Assembly: GCF_030247195.1 (NCBI RefSeq)
Contig: NC_080672.1
Span: 363,808,271-363,872,270, forward strand
Length of the DNA: 64,000 bases
Origin: Topomyia yanbarensis
Taxonomy: Eukaryota > Arthropoda > Insecta > Diptera > Culicidae
Direction of reading: 5' to 3'
Both the position numbers and the translations under genes were made by a program. The notes below the pieces were generated by a model. The model worked only from the letters and a program-made list of their open reading frames with translations. It searched no databases and was not told the origin of the DNA. Numbering within the stretch: position 1 is the stretch's first letter; each line of letters begins with the position of its first letter. Shown here piece after piece: positions 11,424 through 22,421 of this stretch.

Positions 11424-11680
11424 ACAGATAAACAAATCAATAAATAAATAAATGAATACATAAATAAATTAATTAAAAATGGATAAATCAATAATTCAAC
11501 CTAATTTATAATTCGAAAAATTTACGGAGAAATTTCTTGTTTGTGATAAATCTACGTTGTAGTATTCAGTCTACATTGATAAATAAGTAAATAAACTAAT
11601 GAAGGAATAAATAAATAAATAAATAAACACATAAATAGATTAATAAATATATGAATAAATGAATAAATAACAAAATATAG
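11366..11680. repeat. AAAT-type microsatellite tracts
   Basis: Two blocks, about 11366-11473 and 11577-11678, are built from AAAT repeats (AATAAATAAATAAAT) with occasional G or C substitutions, separated by about 100 bp of ordinary sequence. Confidence 0.85.
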
Positions 11681-12780
11681 TTTTGATAGTCTTTTGTTAT
11701 TATGGACTTTTATTTTTTGGATAGATTTAAAATTATTTTCATTCGTCCCCCACCTATCCCGAAGTATCGCGGACACTTTCGATTTTGAAATCAATCAACC
11801 AGCCGTCATCCTAAATTTAGACCTTCTTCACTTTCGTACCCCACCAGATAAATTGTAGCAAATACTGAACGATAGCCACTGTGTGTACCTAATAATAGGA
11901 CGGTTAATTTGACTATTTCGATCACTAGTCGACACATTATTGGCACAAGGTGATAAGCCAGGCGGCAAGCCGGCAGACGACCGAGACAAAATAGAAAGTG
12001 TACCGATTCTAATCGTTTCTTCAATTTGCGAATTTGACTGATGGTCGTCTCCTATTGCTATAGTTGATACATTGTAGCATAGATACATCGTGATCCCGAA
12101 TTGAAGACATCGGAGAAGGTCAATGGCATTTTCCATCCGAGTTCGGTTTATTTTTTAAACTTTGCAATTTATTTTCCTTCAAGGAAGGAACTTCTGATTC
12201 TGCCAACACATTCCCGGTAGTAAATAACGCATGGGTAGTAAATCTCAAGCGGCCGGGACAGTGGTTTACTTTGTTTGATGGTAATTTCAAGTTCAAGAAA
12301 ACGCTGCCGATGAAAGGTTATTTTTAGATAAGTTATTAGTGCTCCGCATCTTTTCGGTTTTCCGTGGAATTCCTAGGGAGCCCAGTTTAATGGGTTTGGG
12401 CGATTAGAAAGTTTTAGCTTCCGTTAGTCAAGAGGTAATGACTAATGGTTTCAGTAAATTCGCCAATCAACTGGTTGTGTTCATTGCACGAATAGGGGAT
12501 GCCGTCAAACAGCAGGTGTGATTCATACATACATTAGCTCAGAAAATAGAGTGGATGAAACAGCAAAACAGGTGTTTGCTATGAATCAATCAGATAATTT
12601 TACAGCATTGCGATACCTACTATTTGAAAAGATAATAACAATTCTAAATATACACTCTCATGCTTCTCCATTCATTCGAAAGTATTCGAAGGAGACGCCA
12701 GGTAATAAGTAACTATCGCTACGCCACAAATTCGAAGCAACTAATTATGAACAGCTAAATATTGATTCTTTCTCCATACA
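11681..12780. other. Apparently single-copy sequence, no gene assigned
   Basis: I see no repeat or convincing exon. The base composition is closer to single-copy sequence. A good splice-acceptor-like site (TTTCTCCATACAG) ends at 12781, just upstream of the host exon, and this stretch may be intron or 5' flank of that gene. Confidence 0.3.
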
Positions 12781-12882
12781 GTTTAGTGAAAAAACTTTTC
12801 CTAATGGTTTACTGCTCCCGCGAATCCCAACTGCCAAAATAGATAGTCAGAAGCAAGTGCCTTCACTAGTGAAGTAAGTTAG

Positions 12883-13038
12883 TGAAGAAAAAGCAACGCA
12901 ACCGTAATCGAAGCAGAGAACGACCCAAATATCATCGGTTCGAGCCGGCAGAGTTCCGTTCCCGTCATCGGCGAGAAAATCCCGCGGAAATGACGCTGAA
13001 AGACGAGATCATTGCCGCCTCGGCGGAGGTCAAACCTG
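12883..13038 (+). CDS. Host gene exon, partial (unidentified protein)
   Basis: The frame encodes a strongly basic segment (KKKQRNRNRSRERPKY at the upstream end), then an acidic/alanine run (KDEIIAASAEVKP), and ends one base into a codon at a GTATGA donor (13039). The next exon supplies the missing two bases, so the frame is continuous. The 3' boundary is supported by this phase match. The 5' boundary is not: an in-frame TGA lies at 12870-12872, several AG dinucleotides follow it, and a strong acceptor ends at 12781. Either a short internal exon starts between about 12875 and 12915, or a longer exon from 12782 carries 5' UTR with ATG at 12990-12992 as start. If the basic segment is coding, it could be a juxtamembrane stop-transfer region, but no membrane segment is visible. 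I do not recognise the family. Confidence 0.6.
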
Positions 13039-13265
13039 GTATGATACAATCGAGTCTGTTAACGTGTCTCATCTGTTCGTGTATCTAATGGAGGTGTTGT
13101 TTCTGTCAGTTAGGTTGTCAAACTCTAACTTTTTCGATGGTCGATGATGTTTCGTTTTGTGTAGGTTGCGGGATTCTGTTTATGCTGTCAACACTTGTAA
13201 GAATGGGTGGAAATTTTTGTTTGCAAAAATATATGTGTATGATGTTTACCTAATATTTGCGTAAG

Positions 13266-15440
13266 TGTTTATAATTAATTAATTTATATTTATTTATAAT
13301 TAATTAATATCAACAGACACAGTGTGGTCCTAATGATAATTTCTTAATCTATTTAAAAAGTCAACATGTAATCTGCTACGTGGAATGTGAAGATCGAACT
13401 CGGATGACACTCTGTTGAAGGTCCGCTGCAAACCAATGATGGCACCGTTTACTCCATAGTTAGTCCGGCGAAGAGGTAATCGGAGGAATAAATTATTGCG
13501 AAGGGCGCGAGGGCGAACATTCATATTTATCGCACTGAGAAGCTCGGGGCAGTCAATTCGATCTTGCAAAATATCCGAAATCGTCATAGCACGGAATAGA
13601 TCCCGTCGCACTTGCAATGTATCGAGTCCAATAAGCAAACCCCGGCTTTCATAACTTGGCAGCTGGTGAGGATTGCTCCAAGGCAATCGACGAAGGGCAA
13701 ACCGAACAAATCTGCGCTGTACTGTCTCAATTCGATGGACACCGTTGAGATAATGAGGGTTCCACACAACTGAACAATATTCCAGAGTTGATCGAACGAG
13801 TGAGCAGTAGAGAGATTTCAAGCAGTAAATATCTGAAAAGTGCTTAGATATTCTCATTATGAACCCCAAACAGCGTGATGCCTTTGCGACAATATAGCTG
13901 ATATGCTGTTTAAACGTCAGTTGTTCATCGAGAAAAACTCCGAGATCTTTGACGCAATTCGCTCTGTCAATTGTGGATTCAGCTAGACAGTAATTGAATC
14001 GAATTGGCGTTTTTTTCCTCGAGAACGTAATGACCGTACATTTCTTGGGGTTTAGGGTCATTCGGTTGATCTCGCACCATTCCGCAAAGGTTTCCAGTTG
14101 GCGTTGAAGGAAAGCTGCATCATCAGTATTCCGTATTCTATGGTATAACTTGAGGTCGTCGGCGAAAGACAACCGTGGTCCTTCTAAACAAAAGTTAACG
14201 TCGTTGAAATACAGAAGAAAAATCAATGGACCGAGATGGCTGCCTTGCGGAATACCAGATGAAGCAAAGAACTCTTCGGATACACAATCACCTATCTTGA
14301 CTGCTAGACGACGATCACTGAGATACGATTGCATCCAACGGAGAATATTAGTACCAAAGCCAAGTCTATCCAATTTTGCCACTGCAATAGCGTGATTTAT
14401 CTTGTCAAAAGCAGCTGAAAGATCCGTGTAGATAACATCAGTTTGAAGGCCGTCCGACATAGCATCTGTAACATATGTTGTGAACGACAGAAGATTCGTA
14501 GATGTTGAACGTTTCGGCATAAATCCATGCTGAGTCTCGGAGATATACTGTTTGCAGTGGCTGGAGATGGGTTCCAACACAGCCATTTCAAACAGCTTAG
14601 GAATTGCGCTTAGCGTTGTAATACCACGGTAATTGTCAACTACCTTTTTATCACCTTTTTTGTGAACTGGAAACATGAAGGAGGATTTCCAGAGTTCGGG
14701 AAATACTCCGGTTGATAGCGACAATTGAAACAGATGACAAAGAGGTTCAATTAGACCGGCAGAGCATTTTTTTAGAATAATAGTTGGTATACCATCTGGG
14801 CCTGCCGAGGTTGAAGCCTTCATTTTGCTAATCGCCAGTTGTACCATATTATTGTCGATATTGATAGAGTTCAAAGACTGGTATGATTGAGGTACATTGA
14901 GAGCCGCGCGTGAAGCCTGGGTCGGTGTCAGTTTCTCGTTGGAGAAAACACTCGCGAACTTTTCAGAGAATAGTTGGCAGATCTCCTGTAAACTAGAGCT
15001 CATACGTCCTCCATAGCTCATCGTTGAAGGCAACCCGGATTCCTTTCTTTGCTCGTTTACATGCTTCCAGAATGTTTTAGGTTCGGACTTCAACTTATGT
15101 TGCACGTTTCGCAAGTAATCGGCATGGCAACGCTTCGATGTCTTTTTATAGACTTGGTTAACATGAACGTAGTGTTGTCGCAGCACGTAGCCCCCAAACT
15201 TGGAGTACTTCTTCAGAGCGGCTCTTTTAGTCGCTTTTAACCGTCTCAGCTCGGCAGTGTACCACGCTGGGTGCTTAGATTGAAGGCCACTTCTTTTGGG
15301 TACATAGCGATCGATAGCATAGCTCATAACATTGGAGAAGGTCTGTTGCGTATTTTTAAACTAATGTTTTCGTCCAGTTCGCCATGGGTTTCCATGTATA
15401 AGCGTAGACTTACTCCAGTAAGTTCAAAGACTCGAATACG
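13266..15440 (-). mobile_element. CR1-like non-LTR retrotransposon, 5'-truncated
   Basis: The element carries the reverse transcriptase frame at 13330-15327 and a short 3' UTR that runs into an AT-rich TTAATTATAAAT tail (about 13266-13318). No endonuclease domain is found upstream. An in-frame TAG at 15361-15363 and loss of recognisable coding beyond about 15440 point to 5' truncation, the usual outcome of target-primed reverse transcription. A related fragment lies at 36880-37567. It sits antisense inside the host intron. Confidence 0.8.
13330..15327 (-). CDS. Reverse transcriptase of a CR1-like non-LTR element
   Basis: An uninterrupted 665-codon frame covers a complete reverse transcriptase. 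Visible blocks are SAGPDGIP (about 175-181), the first catalytic aspartate in DLSAAFDK (302-309), SGIPQGSHLGP (357-367), the catalytic FADD (388-391), then NRMTLNPKKC and VKDLGVFLD in the palm and thumb. The C-terminal region has conserved RRLPW, SRIDCPELL-like and TNYG words shared with the fragment at 37131-37567. There is no RNase H and no endonuclease, so the protein lacks the nicking activity needed for autonomous movement. The methionine at 15327 may not be a real start: the frame stays open to 15360 and the original ORF began far upstream. Clade placement (CR1/L2/Kiri-type rather than Jockey) is from motif impression only. Antisense location means it is not part of the host message. Confidence 0.85.
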   Translation of the reverse strand: MSYAIDRYVPKRSGLQSKHPAWYTAELRRLKATKRAALKKYSKFGGYVLRQHYVHVNQVYKKTSKRCHADYLRNVQHKLKSEPKTFWKHVNEQRKESGLPSTMSYGGRMSSSLQEICQLFSEKFASVFSNEKLTPTQASRAALNVPQSYQSLNSINIDNNMVQLAISKMKASTSAGPDGIPTIILKKCSAGLIEPLCHLFQLSLSTGVFPELWKSSFMFPVHKKGDKKVVDNYRGITTLSAIPKLFEMAVLEPISSHCKQYISETQHGFMPKRSTSTNLLSFTTYVTDAMSDGLQTDVIYTDLSAAFDKINHAIAVAKLDRLGFGTNILRWMQSYLSDRRLAVKIGDCVSEEFFASSGIPQGSHLGPLIFLLYFNDVNFCLEGPRLSFADDLKLYHRIRNTDDAAFLQRQLETFAEWCEINRMTLNPKKCTVITFSRKKTPIRFNYCLAESTIDRANCVKDLGVFLDEQLTFKQHISYIVAKASRCLGFIMRISKHFSDIYCLKSLYCSLVRSTLEYCSVVWNPHYLNGVHRIETVQRRFVRFALRRLPWSNPHQLPSYESRGLLIGLDTLQVRRDLFRAMTISDILQDRIDCPELLSAINMNVRPRALRNNLFLRLPLRRTNYGVNGAIIGLQRTFNRVSSEFDLHIPRSRLHVDFLNRLRNYH

Positions 15441-17105
15441 TCGATCGAAAATGGATTGATTATAATTTTAGACAAAAGATTGGCTATATTTCGACAGAGG
15501 TTAGGGAGGGTGCAATGTCAAATAAAGTAAAACATTCGTTCCAAATTATACGTGTTAAATCCTCAGTCTAATCTTGCGATTTAAGACATATCCATTTGTC
15601 TACATGCCTTCTTCGTACAGTTTGAGTTTCGTTCATTCAAGAAGAAAGTGATTTAGTTAAAATAAAGCAGCAGTCATATATCATAAAGTGAATATCCACG
15701 AAGTTTATTTGAGGATCACACATTATATTGTTGGCAATTGGCTCGCGGGTTTTCCTCGTCGTGCCAGCAAATCCCCTCGGCAGACTTTGATCCTACGGTA
15801 CTACAGGTGGGAATTTGCCAGCGTTACTGCATGCGTGTTTATTAGACGTGACGCAACTTATGCTCGGCTGCTTAGCTTTCACACATTATGTCAAATTTTA
15901 TGAGCCGTTCAGTGCGGGAACACATATTGTATGCCAATTAGATGTTCTTTTTCTAGGTATAATGGTGTTTAAACGATCCGCATTGATCGCTTTTAGCGTT
16001 GAACCTGTACTCGTCAAAACGTGTCTAAATGAAGAGTAAAAATAGGTACATAGGTATGTAGCGTAAATATATACAAAACTGAATGAATGACACATCACGC
16101 GTCGCTAATGACCTTGTGTGCAAATTTTCTTAAAATATCATCGTCACGTCGCATGTTCACACCTAACGATCATCATCCTCTGCCGGCGCTGGCCGGCGAG
16201 GTAAATCACGGTGTGGAAATGATGGTAAAATTGGCATTCGCCATGCTACAGGTGATCGTATATTTTCCCCATTAGGTTGTGTGGGACGGCCGGTTGAAAC
16301 AGGTAAACATGGAACGAATTATTTATATTATTAGCAAGAGTTCTCGGTTCCGTTACCGGTGAAGATGTGCTATTGCGTTATTCCGAATTCCATCAAGCCT
16401 ATTTCTGTTTTTCCGAACACACGTTGGAAAATGATTTTTTTTACGAAAGTCGAATATCCATTATTTGTTTTTAAATTCATAATGATTTGCTGACTCAAAC
16501 GAATTAACGACAATTAGCGATTTTGCTTAGTTGCTACACCAAAATCGTATTTATCAAGAAAATACATATCTATTATCACAACATTCGTTAATTTGAATCG
16601 TTTATGTCTAGCAAAGACAATTTTTTTTGGAAGGTAAGTTGAAAACGTATACACAATCCAAGTCAGAAGAATGGTTAGGCATTCTTATTCTAATGTACAA
16701 GAGATACCCTGACTCTCTTTCACGATGCTATCGTACTTTAAGTGAGCCAGAGAGCAAACTTCAGATTCATTCCAATATGCCTCGATATTTGAAAATTCTA
16801 AAATAAGTGCTAAATTGGCGACATACAGTGCATGAGATGGAACCTGTACTAAAGCTGAAAATGAAATATAGCATCAAAAAGTAGCTTATATACAGCTACA
16901 TCACGTCCGTAATTGTGTGTTGATAGCTTTGCAGTCCATTGCATCGAATATTATAACGTTAAAACCTAGCTCCCTGTACAGGCGAATGATGACAACATTG
17001 AGGTCTGTCTATACCATCTAGCACTGCGCACTAGTTACGACTACAGTACCGGACATAAAAAATGCACCAAACCTTGCAATATAACTATTGTAAATAATAA
17101 TACTA
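15441..17105. other. Intron sequence, no gene recognised
   Basis: No coding region, RNA gene or clear repeat. The stretch 15690-16300 is somewhat less AT-rich and might be single-copy intron, but I see no matched splice sites for an exon. Confidence 0.35.
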
Positions 17106-17350
17106 TTTAAGTTGTACATTTCTTACAAAAGAAATGTATAGGATTCGCTCAAACTTTTAAAACTTTTTTCCGAGGCCCGGAGGGCCGATTCTCATATACC
17201 AATCGACCCAGCGCGACAAATTGGGACAATGCCTGTATATGTGTGTGTCTGTGGGTATGTATGTATGTGCACTAATGTCATGTAATTATCTTAGCAACCG
17301 CTGAACCGATCTTAACGAAAGGCCTAACCTTGCAATTTGACATTATTATT
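17106..17350 (+). repeat. Dispersed repeat beginning TACATTTCTTACAAAAGAAATG
   Basis: The block starts with a short palindrome (ACATTTCTT/AAGAAATGT), followed by ATTCGCTCAAAC, GAGGGCCGA, ATATACCA, a TGTGTGTCTGTG-type tract and GAACCGATCTTA. It recurs at 44227-44430 in the same orientation, and its start recurs at about 51436. The reverse end of the composite repeat at 25740-25880 looks related (GGAGGGTCG, TATACCATTCGA, TGTCTGTATG). Confidence 0.7.
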
Positions 17351-17654
17351 TTTGTTTTTCGATATGTTGTTTACTTTCTGAGATTTGGATGATTTTGTCA
17401 AAACACAACAATGTAAACAACCTTTGAAACAAGCTATAGATTGTCAAAATCCGTTCACGAACGGCGGAGATATTAAACATTTTGTATTTTTATTCCTCGC
17501 TTACCAATTCCCACTAACTAAAAATGAGATCGTTACATAAACCGATTTTGAATATCGGGGTATGAAAGAATAAGTTATTGATCTGCGTGATTCAAGGAAT
17601 TCGATTCCGAAAACAATTTGTGAGTTTACTTAATAATTAATTAACTATTTCTCA

Positions 17655-18860
17655 AAAATTACTACAAGAAACTTTACCGAAGGTGATTTATTAGTCTAAA
17701 ATCTTGATACGAAACATATTCGGAAAAGCTGTTGAGATGAAGTTGTGGTACCTTCGGCAAAGTGTTTGGAAATGTTCTTCTTAAAAACATTGCCGAAGAC
17801 ACCGGTTTTATATTTGTACTAGTTTCTTAGATACGGTGCAATGTTTATAAAAAACCAGCTAAAAGCGATGCATTTGGTAATCGCGTATGCTTTGATTACT
17901 TGTTTAGTATTGTTACTGTATAGTGTTACGTCAGACTTTGTAAGCAACAAACCTAGTTTGTTGGTTTGAACGATTTGTATTTGCAGTAATCACGATGATG
18001 GACAATAAACAATTTTTTATAAGACAATTGCTTTTCTTTCATATAATAATGCAAATTCAACCGTCAAGTCGTTCATAACAGACGTAAACGGTTTGCTTAT
18101 ATTGATGATCCAAGCCTACTACATTCTATTGTTGAACTTGACTATATGGCTCATAAGACAGCGCATTACTCTATGTACCACCGAACAATGCACAGTATCT
18201 AAAAACTAGTCAAGATAGAAGGCCACTGTCTTCGACAATGTTTCTTGTGAGAATATTCCCTAAAACTTTGCCGAAGATAGTGCAACTTTATCTTTTCAGT
18301 TCACCGAATATGTTTTGTATCAAGATTTCAGACCAACAAATCATATTCTTTATATCCAGCTACCAGAGCCATGGATACAACCGGATACAAGTGATTCATA
18401 CAGAATCTTGTAGCATCTCTCTTGTACTTACTTGCATACTGAGTGGTCTGCCCGTTCATGAGTTATTTGAGTGCAAAGTAGGCCATTTTTCAAATAAAAA
18501 AATGAATATCTCAGAAACTGCTCAACATATTAAGTTGCTTCCTTCACCAAAATGCTGTATTTCATTAATTGTGACAGTATTGTAGGACATTTTGAACTTC
18601 TAAAAAATCTTGGAAAGAAGTTATAATGAAAAAATTGATTTTTTCGGATTCTTTTCTAATAATGATCTGTATCTCAAAGATTATTAAAGATAGACTATTA
18701 CTACCTTCGGTAAAGTTTCTTGTAGAAGAATTTACTACAACTTTGCGGAATACACCAACTAGCTATCTCTAACTAAACGAGAAATAAATTTTCAATCTCA
18801 CTTATAGGAGAATTAATCATAAAACTTTTGACTTAATAAGATGGGGCGTTTCATTGTCAT
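17655..18860. repeat. Repeat tract with CTTCGGCAAAG stem-loop modules
   Basis: Three modules with inverted arms lie at 17750-17800, 18228-18279 and 18703-18755, and a half module at 17662-17688. Each pairs a (A/G)CCTTCGGCAAAGT-type arm with an ACTTTGCCGAAG-type arm across about 20 bp. Similar modules occur at 36758-36808 and 49186-49235. No coding capacity is supported; the region looks like decayed dispersed repeat. Confidence 0.55.
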
Positions 18861-20494
18861 AAATTCTTCCGAAGGTAGTATATCGCTATAACTAACCATT
18901 TCGAAGCTATCCAAAACGATCACGTTTTTCGCGTTTTAAACCACTGTGCAGTCGTGAGATAGTCGTTGGATGGTATATGAATGCACAAATCACTAAGTAA
19001 TCCACCTAGTAGTGAGAAAATAGATTTCTAACATAATTCATATTCATATTATACTCTTAGCAACACCGAAAGCAACTGTGCTTTTGAAAAACAAAATTCT
19101 GGTGAAAGTTTATCTTCTTTTGCAAGATTTATGTTATACTAATTATGGCGTAAAAATTATCAGTTGCTTCATGTATAATAAAGATGTGTCATGTCACAGC
19201 ACTAACCATCATTTACCATTCCTCACTTGTCTCCCTTCCCCACCCTCGATTTCTCTCTCATCGTGTTCCTGGCAATCGTCACGACTCAGATCTATCCTGA
19301 TATTTCCAAATCCATTTCTATGATGTGTCATAAGATCTTCTACTAATCTGAAATATTTGTTAGTATCCAAGCTAATTTAATCTTACAATGTATTTGTTCA
19401 GGTTAAAGAAAACCAGGCATTGTAATTCTCTCTCACTCGCGCGAGAAGAAGGTTATCCGATGTCCAATTTTTCCGAGATAAGATGAGTCGCAAAATTCTC
19501 CGTCTCCACAAATAGCATGAGAATAATTTTCCGAATAAAATTTATTTGATTTTTTCCTTCTCACCGGAGAAGGTGATAAAATTTTAATTCCGTGGAAATC
19601 AATAAAAGCGTCAAAATATACACTTAATTTCAAAATAAAGCGGCATAGAAGTACCATAGACTTGTTTTTCGTGTTTTGGAATAGCGACAGCAAGGCAACG
19701 AGCTCAAAAAACGGTAAACTCATTCGCTCATTCTCCGGCGGTTTTATTTTTCCGGAGAACTAATACGTTACATTTATCCGGAGAAGTTGTGTGAATGCCA
19801 ATAACTTTTCGTGTGAAAATGTGAGTTTTTATTGTCGCAGTAGTAAATTATCCGGACTCATTTACTCATATGAGCGATAAATGCAATACCTGCTATAAAT
19901 AGTTTTCCATTTTAGTGTAGAACAGAGCCATTTGCGGAAACAAACTAAATATTATATTCTACTTGAAAAAGAAAATATTTGTGGTCCTGGCAAAATTTGC
20001 AAAATATTTGTATTTTATGAGAAAACTATAACTAATTTATGTTCAAACCCTGCTTTGCTCTGAAGATGAGGGGCTATTCCTTCAAAACGTTCCACTAAGG
20101 AGAGTCATATGACTAAAAACCGAAAACTACATCAACTACAGTATATACAACTAAGCGTTTGTATATACTGTAATTGCGGAAATCCTTGGGTATTTCAAAC
20201 TGGGTAATATGGTTGTTTTAAGACAAAAATGTTGAAAAGAGACATCCCACGTGCACTTTTTAAACTTTTCGTATCTGTACTGAATTTTGAATGAAACATA
20301 TGCTCAAGTGTGTCATCTGAAAATTGAGAACACCTGTTTTGGTTGATATTATTAATCAGTCCAGGTGTTTGCGTTTCGACTTCGTCTCTTCAGAACCACG
20401 GCACTTGACCAATGAACCGGGCTGACGCTAAGTCCAAAATTGGAAACCCTACTTGTGGACACACTAAACGACTTCTACCTTACGATATTATTGA
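18861..20494. other. Intron sequence, no gene; one perfect hairpin
   Basis: No gene recognised. The stretch 19430-19860 repeats TTATCCGGAGAA/TTCTCCG words in both orientations, suggesting a decayed element. A perfect 14 bp hairpin with an 8 nt loop lies at 20137-20172 (TACAGTATATACAA paired with TTGTATATACTGTA). Confidence 0.4.
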
Positions 20495-20776
20495 TTGCTA
20501 GTATTGAAAATGCATATTCATTGTATTGGATTGCAGTTTTATGAAAATAATGGATCAAATTCCAAAAATATCCAATTTGATCCGGGAACAATGGCGCCCA
20601 AAGACCTATACTTGTATCCCGGTAAAAGCATGCTTTTAACTTATAGCGATGGTTTCAATTGCCCAAATTTGCCTTATGCTGAGAACGCTTCAATTGAAGC
20701 TTCAATGCCAGAATTAGTAGAGGCGTTGAACAATTCAATAGACGTTTCGTTTGAGTGCTCCGTATTTTACAAGTAA
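20495..20776 (+). CDS. Orphan open frame, 93 codons, unidentified
   Basis: The frame from 20495 to a TAA at 20776 has a balanced amino-acid composition unlike the AT-driven frames around it. It includes NIQFDPGTMAPKDLYLYPGK and a Cys-Pro pair (DGFNCPNLPY), then an acidic/serine stretch and a C-terminal ECSVFYK. It has no obvious signal peptide or membrane segment. A splice-acceptor-like GGATTGCAG ends at 20534, so the true unit could be the last exon of something starting TTTTATGAA. It lies in the host intron on the same strand, next to TTAA MITE copy B. I do not recognise the family. It could be a gene fragment captured by an element, a cassette exon of the host gene, or chance. Confidence 0.3.
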   Translation: MLVLKMHIHCIGLQFYENNGSNSKNIQFDPGTMAPKDLYLYPGKSMLLTYSDGFNCPNLPYAENASIEASMPELVEALNNSIDVSFECSVFYK

Positions 20777-20854
20777 ATTAGGGGAATTACAATCACAGTT
20801 TATGCATTGGACAGGTAGTTGATCTCACTGAATTTATGTCATACATATTACATT

Positions 20855-21390
20855 CTAACCCTTTCATGCCCAACTTTTTTTCTAGTGCAGACAAGGTTTC
20901 AAAACTATTTTTCCTTGAAACCCCCCCCCGTTTAGCAAGAGACACGAAAAACTTTTTTTTCATAAAGATAGGCGCTACTCTCGCAGTGCTAGAAGCTGCT
21001 CAATTTTTACCTTCCAATGCTCAATACAATTTTTCTAGAATATTTACAAAAGTCCATTTGCGTGGAAAATGTAGCCAAAGATAGTCTAAATTGATAAGTT
21101 TTATCAGTTTTCAAAAATATTGCAACGTAACGAAGATATATGAAAAAAAATCTTTTTCCGTCATCAACGTAAACTGCCCCTGGCCGCACTGCTCCATCGG
21201 AATCCAATCAGACTAATTACAATAACTTCAGTTCTAGAGATGATCCTTGTAACTGTTAATACTCAAATGAAAGGCAATAGTCACGTTGGTTAGACTTACT
21301 TGTTTTTGTGAGCAAATCTTGCCCCAATCAAAAGTTATAGCTGTTTAAATACGTTGTTGTCCACAAAAAACATGGGCATGAATGGATTAA
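20855..21390 (-). mobile_element. TTAA MITE family 1, copy B
   Basis: A 536 bp reverse-orientation copy of the element at 1558-2084, alignable throughout. The left end is CTAA-CCCTTTCATGCCC and the right end is GGGCATGAATGG-ATTAA, so the inverted termini and TTAA flank are retained. It contains an odd run of nine C at about 20922-20930. No transposase. Confidence 0.8.
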
Positions 21391-21999
21391 CTACAACTGA
21401 TACTAAGTTGTACTGAAAACCCCAACATGCATTTGTCATAATTTATATGACTAAACGCATATTTATTTGCGAAAAAATATAACTTGTACTTTCAAGAATG
21501 TTCGTGTCTCAAAATCAGTCCAGGGACACTTTCAATGGCAACTGGCTTTTCGATGAATTTTAATACTTATTCTGGTAGTTTGAACCATTCCTTTGTCATG
21601 GTATTGTTTTGTGTAGGACTCATAAACCCATATCCCCAGAAGGAGAATTCCGAACGAAACAATTCTCAAATGATAAGGATGGGTGGAAAGAGACTACATT
21701 GCAATCGACTGAATGTACGGCTTTGTGCCATCTACAATAATATAATTGCCAACATAATCTAGGCACTTTACACTCTTTTCTATATACTTCAATGCAAATG
21801 AATACCATTTACATGTGGCCTTATCTCAGTTTACTATTTCCAATTACGCGTTAAAATACTGGACCTGAGAATTCTATTCTGCACAAAAATCTTTTTTCAG
21901 ATATCTGTGATAAAATGCCAAGACAAATTACTGATTTCTAGATTTCCTGATGACTAATTAAGACCCATCCATAAAAATCAATTCATTTTATTGATTTTA

Positions 22000-22421
22000 T
22001 TAACCCTCTGCTTACCCTGTTATTTATGAACAACCACGTTTTCAAGCAGCTATAACTTTGCAGTTATACAAGATTTCCTCACAAAAAAGTAAAACGAGCA
22101 ATTGTGACTATCACCGTTTATTTGAGCGCTAATAGTTACAAGAAATATCCGTAGAACTGAAGTTATTGCAACTGTTCTGATTGGATTTCACTGTATCAGT
22201 GCTTCCAGAGACTTTCAGTTATCGGTGAAAAATTATATTTTGATATATCTTCGTTGCCTTCAAATATTGTTGAAAACTGATAAATTTGCTTTCGGCTATC
22301 TTTTCTGCCCAATCGAACTATTGAAAAATTTACAGGAGATGTGTATTAAGGATCGATATGTAAAAATTGAGGTTTGGGAACCATATATGTGTTAGAAAAA
22401 TATTAGGTATGAATGGGTTAA
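22000..22421 (+). mobile_element. TTAA MITE family 1, copy C (diverged)
   Basis: TTAA at 22000-22003 and 22418-22421 enclose a 422 bp, strongly diverged relative of copies A and B in the same orientation as A. Shared landmarks are CAGCTATAACTT, CTCACAAAAA, GAACTGAAGTTATTGCAA and GATATATCTTCGTTG. The last ~100 bp of the family are shortened. Confidence 0.7.
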
